From positions 173,526-237,525 of the forward strand of contig MPNW01000078.1 in NCBI GenBank assembly GCA_011800805.1: 64,000 bases of DNA, written 5' to 3'. Every line of letters begins with the position of its first letter. Within the stretch, counting starts at the first letter, position 1. The notes beneath the pieces are model-generated. The model saw only the letters and a list, made by a program, of their open reading frames with translations, did no database searches and was not told the origin of the DNA. A program made the translations under genes and the position numbers. Below, piece by piece: positions 49,936-62,499 of this stretch. The stretch comes from Hirudo medicinalis. Lineage: Eukaryota; Annelida; Clitellata; Hirudinida; Hirudinidae.

Positions 49936-50099
49936 TGTTGTTGATGATTCAAAGAGAGCCAAAGGATCGACTCAATAAAAGCCATTTATGGGTTTGTAAT
50001 GCTCACAGTCCACCAGCACTGCACGACATCGCTTGCCATTGTCGACTGTAAATCGTTATTTAGGACAATAAATACCATTTATTATTGATTATATTGAAC

Positions 50100-50161
50100 A
50101 ACAACAACAACAACAACAATAATAATAATAATAACAACAACAACAATAATAATAATAATAA
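50100..50161. repeat. CAA/TAA triplet microsatellite
   Basis: AAC and AAT triplet runs. Confidence 0.9.
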
Positions 50162-50360
50162 TGCAATATCAACTGCTTGTCACCAGCAGACACTCAAGCA
50201 AACCTTAATCCTTCGTGACATTCACCAGCTACCATAAATATCAATAAGCACTTTATCATCTTCTAACGCTTTTGAATGGAGAGGCAAGTGTCCACCAGAA
50301 GTTTGTGTACATGTCGAGGCCATCAGGAAATCTGGATCAGTTTGAATGGAAACATTCNCA

Positions 50361-50590
50361 TTCATTATTCTTCATTCATTCATTCATTCATTCATTCATT
50401 CATTCATTCATTCATTCATTCATTCATTCATTCATTCATTCATTCATTCATTCATTCATTCATCCATTCATTCATCCATCCATCCATCCATCATTCATCC
50501 ATCCATCCATCCATCCATCCATCCACCATTCATTCATCCATCCATCCATCCATCCATCCATCCAATCGTCCATTCATTCATTCATCCATC
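50361..50590. repeat. (CATT)n/(CATC)n tetranucleotide repeat
   Basis: About 25 CATT units followed by CATC units; an ambiguous base at 50358 abuts it. Open in several frames (FIHS/SIHP-type peptides) by composition only. Confidence 0.94.
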
Positions 50591-51107
50591 TTAGGACATG
50601 TGATAGTCGTACTGAATGGTTATGATGCAATCAATGTATTAACCATAACATTCAAATTATTGCTTGTTTATCAGCTTTTGTTGCTTTGAAAGTCTCATGC
50701 CTTCAGCAAGACAACAAACACCCCATAAAATGTACACTCGCCAAGAATTGATTAATGTCACTTTACAGAAAGAGATTCCATGTCATTTGCTCTGGAGATT
50801 GTGCCAACATCAGTACTTGACCTTAACCCTAACCCCTGACCCCTGACCCTAAATACCAAATCCATCCTTAACCTTTGCATCAGCCACTGCCATCATGATC
50901 AGGATGTGCACTTTCAAAAGAAAATTGCACGTCTATATTATTCTGGATTCTACTTTGCGTTGCTTCCTGGTGATTTTGAGGAGAGAAAAAAAAAGGAGAG
51001 AGAAAGAATCCCGTTTAAAGTCTGAGGAACGTGTTGAAGATGAAGTCATGACGTTGACAAGTCATGTCAATGATGGTCCGTTGGATGGCCGTATAGATAG
51101 ACGGACG

Positions 51108-51480
51108 TACAAATGGATGGATGGATGGATGGACGGACGGACAAATGGATGAATGGACGGACGTACAAATGGATGGACAGACGTACAAATGGATGGGTGG
51201 ATGGATGGATGAATTGATAAATGGGTGGATGGATGAATGGATAGATGGATGGATGGATGAATGAATTGATAGATGGATGGATGGATGGATGGATGAATTG
51301 ATAGATGGATTGGCGGATAAATGAGTAGATGGGTGGATGGACAGACGGATGGATAAATGAATGGGTGGAAGGGTGGATGAATGGATACATGGACTGGGGA
51401 TAAATGAGTAGTAGGATGGACGGACAGATGGATGAATGAATGGTCAGATGGATGGACGGACTGATGAAAGGGTGGATGAA
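51108..51480. repeat. (TGGA)n-rich tetranucleotide repeat
   Basis: Diverged TGGA, CGGA and TGAA units; complementary in type to the CATC tract 0.6 kb upstream, giving a potential inverted pairing. Confidence 0.9.
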
Positions 51481-52279
51481 TTGTAGCTATTGGTTGGTGA
51501 ATTGTAGTTGCAGGTGAATACAAGAAGACAAGAAAGATAGAAATTGTAAAGAAAATACCTATTAGATTGGACGACCTAATTGTGTTACGATGATGATGAT
51601 GATGATGACGTTGACAATGGTGGTGGCGACTAATGAAGCGTGACATGTAAGTTAAACATTGAAGTTAAACCCAACGACATTCAGTCAATATTCGACCGAC
51701 CTGCTTTGTGTTTTTGTGCAAGATGTCACCACGAGAACGTCATCATTACAAACGTTACTGTTAAAGTTGATAACAACTATATTGTCGTTGTTGCTGTTGT
51801 TGTTGTGACTGGCATACTTACGTCATTGCAAGTGGATGATCGATGCATATTGATAACCATTGTGAATCATAATTGACAAAAGCACAATAGCAGGACGCCT
51901 TCCGTCAGCTTATCAACGGAGTGACAGACTGTTAGTAGAATAGAGAAAATAAGCATTTCTGAATAAAATCAGAAATATTGAAAGATAATCGGTCAAAAAT
52001 GTAGAGTATGTCAAGTACAAAGTGAGGTGGTGGCTCAGTGAAGCATTTCACATCTGGATCAGAAAACATGGACGCCACACGACCTTGGCATCCATAAATA
52101 CTTCATCACTTTCCCTATGAATGATTCATTAACCACGCAACCAATTACAGTGGTTCATCGTCGTCACCAACATCATTACCAGGAGCACATATCGTCGTCA
52201 TCATTACTCACATTAAACATATAAATTGCATAACTGTCTTTATTACATTAGCGCCTAACGAATCCATAAAACAATGATG

Positions 52280-52920
52280 CAGTGGCGCATTCTTGCCGCC
52301 CGGGGAGGTCGTAAGATTTGCCGCCCTTCCCCCCTTGGCCAATAATAATCCATTAACCTTCAAAATTTGGAAAAGTTCTCAAATATTTATTTTCATGGAA
52401 CTACAATAAAATCGGTTAAAAATTTACAAACAAACTTTCCACACTTTTCTTTCGGCAAAGTTTTTTTTATAACAGTTTCAAAATTCAGTCCATCGGCAAG
52501 TTCCCTCTCTACAGAGAGGACTGCCAAGTTTGTAAGCCTTGTCTGGCTCATCGCTGATCGAAGATGGTTTATTATTAACTTAAGTTATTATTAACTTAAG
52601 TTTGGAGAAAGAACGCTCACGACTGGCAACACTAATGGCCCGGGTAAGGAAGATCACAAAATTAGGAGCGGAATCCTCAAGGTGGTATCTCTGTATGAAG
52701 CTCAAAAGTTCAAGGGGTCCATCGATTTTATCGTTTCCTGAAGCTTCCATAAAAATATTGCAATCTCTTCCTTTCGACAAACAACTCCTCTTTCTCTTCA
52801 TCAACTTCGCCAAGCTGACAATCATAATTATCATCAAGCAGATTTGACGGTGTAAGAAAGGCTTGTTTGTTTGCAAGATCATGAACTTGATGAAATCTGC
52901 CAGATATTTCCTCAGTCAAA
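52280..52920 (-). pseudogene. Decayed hAT-family transposase, C-terminal fragment
   Basis: The minus strand encodes DGPLELLSFIQRYHLED, then SVASRERSFSKLKLI and, after a disruption, MSQTRLTNLAVLSVEREL. These are the hallmarks of the hAT dimerisation region of ZMYM1-like/TTF-zinc-finger elements. A 16-bp tandem duplication at about 52570-52601 and other indels break the frame. CAGTGGCG at 52280 fits a hAT terminal inverted repeat; no partner end was found upstream, so the copy is 5'-truncated. Confidence 0.75.
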
Positions 52921-52934
52921 CTGTCTAGTTTTTA

Positions 52935-53125
52935 GTGATGTGTTGTACTTGTAATCCTACACATATCTTCAGCACTCGTACCTGTAATCTTACACACAGC
53001 TTCAGCACTCGTACCTGTAATCTTACACACAGCTTCAGCACTCGTACCTGTAATCCTACACATATCTTCAGCACTCATACCTGTAATCTTACACACAGCT
53101 TCAGCACTTGTACTTGCACTTTAAA
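52935..53125. repeat. 33-bp minisatellite
   Basis: Five or so copies of a CTTCAGCACTCGTACCTGTA-containing unit. Its 33-bp period yields an open 11-residue repeat (TCNLTHSFSTR); no other gene evidence. Confidence 0.88.
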
Positions 53126-53596
53126 AACGATTGATTACTCGACTCAAAATAAAGAATGCACTATTTATAATTTTTATTATATTTTATAAATTTTATTATT
53201 TATAACTTTCAATGAATCCGCATTTATTTTCTGACGACCTGTTCACATTTTTAAAGCAAACAAAATGATGCAATCGCAACATTCCAATGAAACTAAACAT
53301 ATTTGTTTTGGTGTGTTTGTACAATGTGCTTTGTATATTGCGCTGTATTCGTACACAAAGCTCCAGTACTTGTGGTGTATTTGCACTTAATCTCAGTACT
53401 TGGCTTCTGTACTTGGTTCCATGTCTATTTTTTTTTTTTTGAGAAGGAAAGCCCTACCATCCCTAATCTCATCCAGATTCGATAACTCTTGCAAAGAAAC
53501 CTTTATTTAGGATAATGTCGTCTTCCATTTTGCTGTTTTATCCTTTTATTTCTTCTCTGTTATGCTTTCCCTTTTTTTTTGGAATCACCCCTTCGA

Positions 53597-53715
53597 CAAC
53601 AACAACACATCAACTGCAACAATAATACATCAACAACTACAACAACAACACATCAACAACAACAATAATACATCAACAACTACAACAACAACACATCAAC
53701 AACAACTACAACATA
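53597..53715. repeat. CAACAACA-rich repeat
   Basis: Alternating CAACAACTACAACAACAACA and CATCAACAACAACAATAATA units. Confidence 0.85.
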
Positions 53716-53959
53716 AGGACATTAGACATAATCGATTAGATGGCTCGAGTTGCTCCCGACTTTGTGACCAATCCAATTCGCCTGACGCAACACTACAGGT
53801 GGTAGTACAGGTGATCGATATACACACATTCCTAAGCATGCAGTAGACGTCGGACTCACAAGCATCATCAACAGATCAGCCTCACGTACGGAGACACAAA
53901 CAGCGATAAATCAGAGTGACGTCTACTGAACATCATCTCAGAAGACCTGACGCCATGAA

Positions 53960-54132
53960 GGAGTGAGTGAAGAAGTGAGTGAAGGAGTGAGTGAAGGAGT
54001 GAGTGAAGGAGTGAATGAATGAATGAATGAAGGAGTGAATGAAGGAGTTAACGAAGGAGTGAATGAAGGATTGAATGAAGGAGTGAATGAAGGAGTGAAT
54101 GAAGGAGTGAATGAAGGAGTGAATGAAGGAGT
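53960..54132. repeat. 12-bp tandem repeat
   Basis: Copies of GAAGGAGTGAAT and variants. Confidence 0.9.
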
Positions 54133-54414
54133 AAACGCTTCACCTTAAAAACATTTAAACCCAGCACTGGAACACGAGTCCTCTGGAAACTCTACTTTTA
54201 CCGTCTTTTCCATGTTCTCGGTTGTCTAACTATCGCCGAAAACCGAGAAGGTTCATAATGTGTAAGTATAATTTCTAACCATAATTTCTCCTATAATTTC
54301 CCCTCACCAAGATGGCGGCTTAGTCTGGACTGATGATGAACGGTTTCCTGTTACTCAGTTGGCCAATAAAAACAGTTGTTGCCATGATCATTATCAATGA
54401 CGATCGTCAAAGTC

Positions 54415-55350
54415 CTTCTCATCATCATCATCATCATCGTCGTCATCGTCGTCATCATCGTCGTCACGACCGTTACAAGGCCGTCAGAACGAACAAACAG
54501 CTTGGGCGTGGCTTGCCGACCATTCCACGAACAACTTCGTGAGCAGCCATTTTTCCTGCTATTCATTACAATGGTCAGTGAGGAGTGCCATTGGTGGTTA
54601 ACGACTAAAGTGAATAAGAATTGTTGACATGACGATGATGACGACGACGACGATGACGATGATGATGATGACGGTAGCGATGACGATGATGATGACGAAT
54701 CACGCTTTTTTTAAATGAAGATGACAGCAATAAGTAGTAAAAGTCCAGAAATGGATCGCGTGCGTCAACAGCTGTCGTCATCGGCAAAAACCACTCCTTT
54801 TAAAAAATAATAACCAAACTTTTCTCCACTAAAAAAAAAATTAATTTTACGCTCTTCGCGTGGAAAAAATTCCGATAATAATTTCTCGACCAAACATGTT
54901 CAGATGGTTGGAGACGCATCATCATCATCATCATCATCACCATCAAAACATCATCATCACCACAATCACCACCACCACCATCACCACAATCGCCACCACC
55001 ACCATCATCATCATCATCATCACCATCATGCATGTTTAGTGCACACATCAGGAGTTGAATTATCTCAACTGGAAGGATTCCTCTCCTCTCTCGACACCTT
55101 GAAGACATTTTTAACCGAAGGAACCTACAAACTTTCCTTGCAAGAAGAGGCCGCTTTTCGATAAACAAGACCAACAAGAATCCAAAACAAGATGATGTTA
55201 TTGTTGATGTTGTCGTTGATGTCGTTGTTGTTGATGTAATTGTTGATGATGATGTTGTTGATGATGATGATGATGATGATGTTGTTGTTGATGATGTTGT
55301 TGTCGATGTTGATGTTGTTGTTGTTGTCGTTGATGTTGTTGATGTTGTCG
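54415..55350. repeat. Cluster of ATC/GAT/GTT triplet microsatellites
   Basis: Triplet tracts at 54415-54475 (ATC), 54630-54700 (GAT/GAC), 54915-55030 (CAT/CAC) and 55195-55350 (GTT/GAT). The first and second are opposite in sense and could fold back. Confidence 0.85.
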
Positions 55351-56847
55351 TCGATGCTTTGATCAAGGGAAGTCAGCCTTTGATAATTTTTTTTCAACTT
55401 TTTGCATTTCGGAGGTTGGATGGTTATTGAGGCTGGGTATTATGAACACCAGCGAAGAAGCACGCGTCATCAAGTGAATTAAGTGAATTTAATGCTTTTT
55501 AGTTCTTGAGAAAACATTACGCTCTGTTAAACAACATTAAATACTAATAAACAACTCAAAACTAAAACAAACATTCCTACAGATGCACGTGTGCATGTGC
55601 TTACGTGCGTGTGCATGCACGCGTGTGGACATCGCATCAATCACACTGCAACATGTTGTCGCATAACATCATCAGATTTTATGAATTCCTATTCTTAATT
55701 AAATTAAATTTTTAAATTAATTATTTCATGAATATGTAATTAATTAACATGCAATTAATATATTAATATGTAACTAATTAACATGTAATTCATTCATTCA
55801 CGTATAATTAATTAATATTAATTAATTCATTAACTTCAACAAATTATCACTTAATTAATTAATTACTCCTCAACACATTAACATGTTATTAATTAATTCG
55901 TCCACATGTAACTAATTAGTATTCATTAATATTTGACCAATTATCGTGTATTTAATTAATTCATTCTTATTTAACGTACTATTAATCAATTCATTCATTC
56001 ATACATAAATTCATTCATAAATGCAACTAAATAATATGTAATTACTTAATCGATATGCAATTAATTAATTAATTACATATTCTACTTAATCTAGCAAAAT
56101 AGAAAGTACACAAATCCAAAATGTTAACATATTAACATGATTATGATTATGATCGTGATGACGATGGCAAAGCGATGATTGAAACGATAACGATGATAAC
56201 GACGAAGGTGGTGGTGATGATGTTGATGATGATGATGATGATGTTGATGCAGACGTAAAAATAACTTGCTCAGGAACAATCAACTGCAGTTGTAAACTGA
56301 TAGCACGAGGTCTGCCTACAGACATTCAGAGGACAGGTAAGCTTATGCTTTTCTTTCAATCCATCGTAGAACCACATGGCGTCTGCTCAACCGTCCGATC
56401 TACCAACAGTAGACGTTGACAAGTAATAAACAAGGCGGTACCGATGTACTTGATGAGGATTGACGAATAACCTTCGAAAAAAGTGAATGAAAAGCATTCT
56501 CCCACTTTCTCTTTGTAACCATCTTTCGATGGTTGAGCGAGTCTTTATTTGGGTGGTTTCACAACTTTTTCTGCATTTCCAACCTCGGTCACGCATCGAA
56601 AGATTCCAACTACTCGAACAATGACAGAGGGAGGGAGGCATTCATCAAATTATGCACGCTTTAAGCTGCAATCAAACACGGACCTAGAAATGCAGAAGCT
56701 TCAAGAAGGAAAATAATAAAATAACTATTCGCATAATTAATTTGTTTACATTATTAATTAATTTCTCTGAAACGAAAATCCAAAAAGGAGTGGACATCGT
56801 GGAATGCGAGTAACGACTAAAATGCCTGCCGAGCAAACCGTCGACGG

Positions 56848-56912
56848 TCGTCGATCATCGATCATCGATCATCGATCGACGATCATCGATCATCGATCAT
56901 CGATCATCGACA
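56848..56912. repeat. 7-bp (GATCATC)n repeat
   Basis: About eight units of CGATCAT with one interruption, itself rich in GATC palindromes. Confidence 0.9.
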
Positions 56913-57074
56913 TGGTGATCCAATAATTAATAACCTTAATGCAAAAAACATTTACAGTAGTCGACAAAACACGTTTACAGTAGTCTTCAAAAAAACATTT
57001 GCAGTAGTCGTCAAAAAATGACAGCCGTCGACGTCGCAAAAATGCCGAGACAAAAAACGCCAAGGTCGACCAAC

Positions 57075-57364
57075 CAGAAAAACGCTGCTGTGTTCGACAG
57101 ACCACGACTTCTTGGAGCGGTGCTTCCACGGTACTTTGAATGCGTACTTCGCCCGGTCTATCCATTCGAGGCCGGGCACCTGCCCGGAGTCGATGAGGTT
57201 TTCCAACCAGGGCCTCAAGAGAATTCTCTCCCTCCTCGTCAGTCCGTCGTACTCGTCGTAGTTGGGGTCGGAGTATGCGCAGGACGCCGACAGGGGTGAA
57301 AGGGCGTTGTCCAACAGACCCATGGTTACCTCGTCGTTGATTGGATGGCTGCCCACGTTCATCT
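57075..57364 (-). CDS. IRF-type DNA-binding domain exon (partial gene)
   Basis: After acceptor CCCCACAG and an ATG at 57362, the frame encodes about 45 residues then LLRPWLENLIDSG, GLEWID, FKVPWKH and KKSWSVEHSSVFL. This is the N-terminal half of the IRF winged-helix domain, with four of the five conserved tryptophans (RPW, LEW, PWKH, SWSVE). IRFs are transcription factors of innate immunity and development that bind GAAA-containing elements. The exon probably ends at CTG|GTTGGT (57075), just before the fifth Trp. The next exon, with the W-K-x-x-F-R motif, was not found in this window. The start may be this ATG or lie in an upstream exon. Confidence 0.82.
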
Positions 57365-57581
57365 CTGTGGGGGTCGACATAAAATGTTTATGTAATGACA
57401 GCATTGTTATTATTCACATTATTATTATTAATGTTATTATTATTGTTATTTCATATATCAAATTACTTAACTTTATGCAATATGGTTATTTGGTTAGACA
57501 AATAAATTGTTTTGATTTTGCTGAAGAAATTTAAAAATAATGTCCTAATTGAAATGTTGAAAGTCACTTCTACGTTGTATA

Positions 57582-57629
<48 letters not shown>

Positions 57630-57660
57630 GTTATTATTATTATTGTTATTATTATTATTA

Positions 57661-57726
<66 letters not shown>
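57582..57726. repeat. (TTA)n microsatellite
   Basis: About 48 ATT/TTA triplets with a few TTG interruptions. Confidence 0.94.
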
Positions 57727-57727
<1 letters not shown>

Positions 57728-57775
57728 ACGTGTCATCCTTAAGACTTGCCAACGATTGCAAACAATTTCTTTCAA

Positions 57776-58090
57776 ACGTTACTTCAACATGTTTACTTCT
57801 GCATGTTACTTCAACATGTTTACTTCTGCATGTTATTCCAATATAAGCTGTTTCTGCATGTTGTTTTGATGTGTTACTTCAACATATTACTTCAGTATGT
57901 TGCCTCAACATGTCCCGTAAACATGTTACTTGAGAGTGTTGCCTCAACATGTTACCTCATCATGTTATTTCAACATGTTACTTCAACATGTTGCTTCAAC
58001 ATGTTACTTCAACATGTTACTTCAACATGTTACTTCAACATGTTGCTTCAACATGTTACTTCAACATGTTACTTCAACATGTTACTTCTG
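57776..58090. repeat. 13-bp minisatellite with palindromic core
   Basis: Copies of ACTTCAACATGTT, some ACTTCTGCATGTT. The AACATGTT core is self-complementary. The 13-bp period rotates through all frames, giving a 13-residue repeat. Confidence 0.9.
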
Positions 58091-58614
58091 CGTGAAAAGA
58101 AAGATTAAAAAGGCTCAACTTCAAGAGACCGACGAAACTCAGGAACTATTTTTAGAAATTCTCTGAAAGCTCTGCTTCAAGTCAGTCATTGGAAACAGAA
58201 GACGCATTACTGTCAAAAAATAGGTAAATTTAAGAGCGTTTGTTTACATGACAACAGTGTTGCACAACTTTAACAAATAATCAGTCAAACAATCTAAATA
58301 ACCATATTGCGACTAAATAACGTTGTTATGACTAAACAATGGTATTCATTCATTCATTCAATCAATCAATCAGTTAATCAATCAATCAATCAATCAATCA
58401 GTTAAAACAAGTCACAAGAAGTCCTTACAACTTTGTACAACTACAACAAACAACAAACAACAAAGTTCTCCCCAGTCCACATCTAATCTGAAATCAATGG
58501 AAGGACTGCACATCCATGAAGACAATGGTTAACAAATTTTATTTAAAAGGAAATGTTAAAACATTAAATCAACTACAAGTACAATAACTGCATTAACTAC
58601 AACAAGATGTAATA

Positions 58615-58985
58615 AATTGACAATAACTACAATAACATACAACATCAGCAACGTAATATCAACATCACCGACAATGTAATATCAACAACATCAACAATGT
58701 AATATCAACGACGTCAACAATGTAATATCAACAACAACAATGTAATATCAACGACATCAACAATGTAATATCGACGACATCAACAATGTAATATCAACGA
58801 CGTCAACAATGTAATATCAACAACAACAATGTAATATCAACGACATCAACAATGTAATATCAACGACGTCAACAATGTAATATCAACAACGTCAACAATG
58901 TAATATCAATAACGTCAACAATGTAATATCAACATCAACAATATAATATCAATAACGTCAACAATGTGATATCAATAACATCAAC
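58615..58985. repeat. 23-bp minisatellite
   Basis: Copies of GTCAACAATGTAATATCAAC plus GAC, some shortened with AACAAC. Confidence 0.9.
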
Positions 58986-59337
58986 GAGACATTGGCAGAC
59001 ATCCTTTTATTGACCAACCTTCATTGTCCAAGTCCGGTCGAGCGTAAATCATGCGATTAAAGGTAAGAAAGAGCAGCCTGTTGAAAGCTGACGGAGATGA
59101 TGAGAAATTGAGAGGATGTTTTCATCGCAATCAACCAAAAATGCTGTTTGTCTATGGAGCCAAACTCAACAACAACAACAACAACACAGGGACAAAGAAC
59201 CTGACTTAAAACCACGGCTGGCGTCTACATTATGTATGTGATTTCACAACCCACCGTCAACACCACCATCACAACTATCAACATCGCCATCGTCATCAAT
59301 ATCATACCTATCATCATCACCATCATCATCATCTCCG

Positions 59338-59368
<31 letters not shown>

Positions 59369-60139
59369 GACATCATCATAACCATCCTCATCGCCATCAC
59401 TGCAATCATGACCTCCGTTCGTTAAAAAAAACAAAACAAGAAACATTGAAAGAAACCATGAATAATGGATGGGGAAATATCAACAACATTTCTATCTGGT
59501 CCTGATCAAAACCAACTTACAACCACGGACGACGACGATGTTGATGATGATGGCGATGATGACGATGTTGATGATGATGTTAATGAAGATGATGGCCACC
59601 CACGCGATCTGGCAAAGTGAAGAGAGCATAAAGATGAAGTCTTGGTGCTCCTGAGTTCTTGGAAGAGCAGATAAATGGTCGGCCCACATCTAATCAAATG
59701 ATTACTAAACCAGCAACAAATTAATTAATCATGAAGGTCGACCTGCAGATCATGAATAATGATAAAGACGATTATGATAACGACAAAGACCGACGAGCAC
59801 TTCGGTTTTGTTTTACTCTCTGGAGTAATCACCTCATTTATCACTCAAGGAAGAAATGGAAAAAAAAAGTGACTATAATATTTTAATAATTAAATAATAT
59901 TTTGATTGAAAATGGAGCAAGTCGAGAAAAATAACTCGGGCAGGCGATAAGCAGAAAGGAACGTCCTAATGGAGAATCCTACCCGATGGAGGCCAAGTGG
60001 GGAGCACGAAATGAATGGATGCAGGAGGTTTTCATACGAAGCAAGTAAATGAAGTCGATTGGAGACATACTGTCGAGACCTTGCATGGTCATCAGTTTGT
60101 CTGATTCACTGATCACATTCAGTCGAATCGTACCATAAA

Positions 60140-60240
60140 TTCATAATAATAATGATAATAATAATAATAATAATAATAATGATAATAATAATCATCATAA
60201 TCATAATCATCATTATTATATAATACTGATGATTATTATA
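60140..60240. repeat. (AAT)n/(ATC)n microsatellite
   Basis: AAT triplets followed by ATC and ATT triplets. Confidence 0.88.
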
Positions 60241-60415
60241 CGGCACGGGATGTGCCATTGCACCCGGGCCTCTACCTCTTATGGTAAATCTGGCGCTGAT
60301 TATTATGATAGTTTTGTAATTAATTTATTACAACAACAACATCGTTTCTTTTGTCATCGTAATTGTTGTTCTTAGTGTCATTCGCCGTCAAATTAACGTT
60401 ATTATCACTGTTGCC

Positions 60416-60417
60416 AC

Positions 60418-60454
<37 letters not shown>

Positions 60455-60522
60455 GTTAATTATTATTATTATTAACATTAGTATTATAGTTATTATTATT
60501 ATTATTGTTGTTGTTGTTGCTA
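60416..60522. repeat. (ATT)n microsatellite
   Basis: Interrupted ATT triplets with a terminal GTT block. Confidence 0.9.
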
Positions 60523-60909
60523 TTCAGTAATTATTATTTACTGGGTATAATTCGATTAGCATCCACTAGTGTTTATCTAATCTAATTAATTTATTTTTAT
60601 ATTTAATATTTAATTAAATAGCAACATTGACATTCATTAATAACCACTTATTTCTTCATTAGTAAATTATTGCTTAATTAATTAGTTAGTATTTCCCAAT
60701 CAATTCATTATTGGTGAATTAATTAATTATTAATTATTAGATCGTCACCAACACCTAGTTAATTCGTGCTTGCAACAGGATTCTGTGGAAGACAAAACTT
60801 AAAATAACCTCATCATTGTTAGGTTTTTAGGTCGAAAGATAAGAAATATTATCTTACTTATCAGTCTTATGGAATTTATTGCACGCTTAATTAAACTGCT
60901 TCCAAGTCG

Positions 60910-60923
60910 AACACACACGCGCG

Positions 60924-60956
<33 letters not shown>
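60910..60956. repeat. (CA)n dinucleotide repeat
   Basis: About 22 CA units with CG interruptions at the start. Confidence 0.93.
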
Positions 60957-61869
60957 CTCGGACTACTCGGGAACAAGAACGAAAACAACTGAGCCGAAGA
61001 TACCGCTCAATGTGTCAACGTCAATGAACGTCAAAGTCGATGAGTAAAAGTTAATCACGCCACAACTATCACTTTTATCACTTACTTTTGCAAATCACCA
61101 CTGTCACCAACATCATCATCGCCATCACCAACACCATCGGTGCGCATCACTATCGTCACCTGAACATATTACATTCCTCACGATCTTCATCACTATCATC
61201 ACCACTACCATCGTCGTCGTCGTCATCGTCCCCACTATCACCATCACTGTCGTCATCATCATCGGTACTACATCAGACTACAAGACGAGCACCTGACAGC
61301 AGAGGTTCCATGGATCATGACGACCAACTCACGATCAAAGTAAATTAATTGCAACCAATTAAGCTGCAGACTTGAACGATTCTGCTAATAACTCTGCTTC
61401 AATATTATTCCTTTGGACGACAACAACATCATCATCATCGTCACCATCATCGTCGTCGTCGTCGTCACAACCAGCAACCACATGCCCACCTTTGTATTTC
61501 TTTGTCGATCATTTGAGTGGCTTTTGTATCCGAGTAGGATGTGAAGGCACTTTTTAATCGCTCTACCATTTATGTAGCGCCCCTACCCGAAGGCGCTCCT
61601 TGGCGGTGCAAGCTGGGTTGCAAACCATTCGGTCAACCAAATCCTCATCTCCATCGTCATAATCATCGTCATCATCATCATCGTCATCGTCATCGTCATC
61701 ATCTCCTCCGCGACTCTTCAATCGCCCGGATGGAAATAAAGAAACGAGGTCGTCCTGATCCACATGTCGCCATAGAAACACCGGTCTCCATGGATATGCC
61801 TGCTGAAATTGTGCTAAACTCATAAAATGGTCACCTGAGAGTGGTTGTGATGTCAGTGACTTGGAAGTG

Positions 61870-61993
61870 GTCGTCAAGTTCAAAACAAGACATGAAGACA
61901 TGATGACATGATGACATGAAGATATGAAGACATGAAGACATGATGACATGAAGACATAATGACATGAAGACATGATGACATGATGACATGACA
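61870..61993. repeat. 9-bp GACATGATG/GACATGAAG repeat
   Basis: Thirteen or so units of GACATGATG or GACATGAAG. Confidence 0.9.
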
Positions 61994-62186
61994 GGGAGAA
62001 TCAATTGAAAGTCACTTGTAAACAAATTGAAAAAGTGTTCGGTGCTTGCTGATGCTCGAAATGTCAACAAGATAGTGTCGACGACAATGCAGCGGATATA
62101 ATAAGATAATGTAATAATAAAAAAATATGTATTTTATATACATATCTTTATATACATAGAGATAAATAGAATATTTTATATACATA

Positions 62187-62189
62187 ATA

Positions 62190-62234
<45 letters not shown>
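62187..62234. repeat. (ATG)n microsatellite
   Basis: About 16 perfect GAT/ATG triplets. Confidence 0.94.
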
Positions 62235-62236
<2 letters not shown>

Positions 62237-62404
62237 TTGAATGCTAAAATAAATGATGAGATGATAATGAGATTTATTTAGTAACAACGTCAATGATGCA
62301 ATAATAATTGCAGTGGATTTAATAGCAATATAATTGATGCAATAATAACATAGTTCATACAATAACAAGAACAATGACGATAATCATGATAGTGATGACA
62401 ATAA

Positions 62405-62427
62405 TTATGATAATAATAATAATAATG

Positions 62428-62476
<49 letters not shown>

Positions 62477-62495
62477 TAATAATAATAATAATGAC
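62405..62495. repeat. (AAT)n microsatellite
   Basis: About 28 AAT triplets with few interruptions. Confidence 0.94.
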
Positions 62496-62499
62496 GATG

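Larger units (their letters stand above)
43641..52279. other. Gene-poor intergenic or intronic region
   Basis: No exon recognised on either strand. Contents are microsatellites and short tandem repeats listed separately, plus AT-rich unique sequence. It may be intron or 3' flank of the IRF-type gene, which is transcribed toward it. Confidence 0.6.

Noticed and set aside
50824..50851. CCCTAACCCC-like run suggesting an interstitial telomere
   Set aside because: Only about two imperfect TTAGGG-type units, not enough to call.
59737..59748. GTCGACCTGCAG, identical to the SalI-PstI part of common cloning-vector polylinkers
   Set aside because: Only 12 bases match; neither flank continues as vector sequence, so chance is more likely than contamination.
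60241..60298. GC-rich 58-bp island (CCCGGG-containing) in AT-rich DNA, possibly a SINE end
   Set aside because: Too short and no partner copy in this window; cannot be classified from sequence alone.
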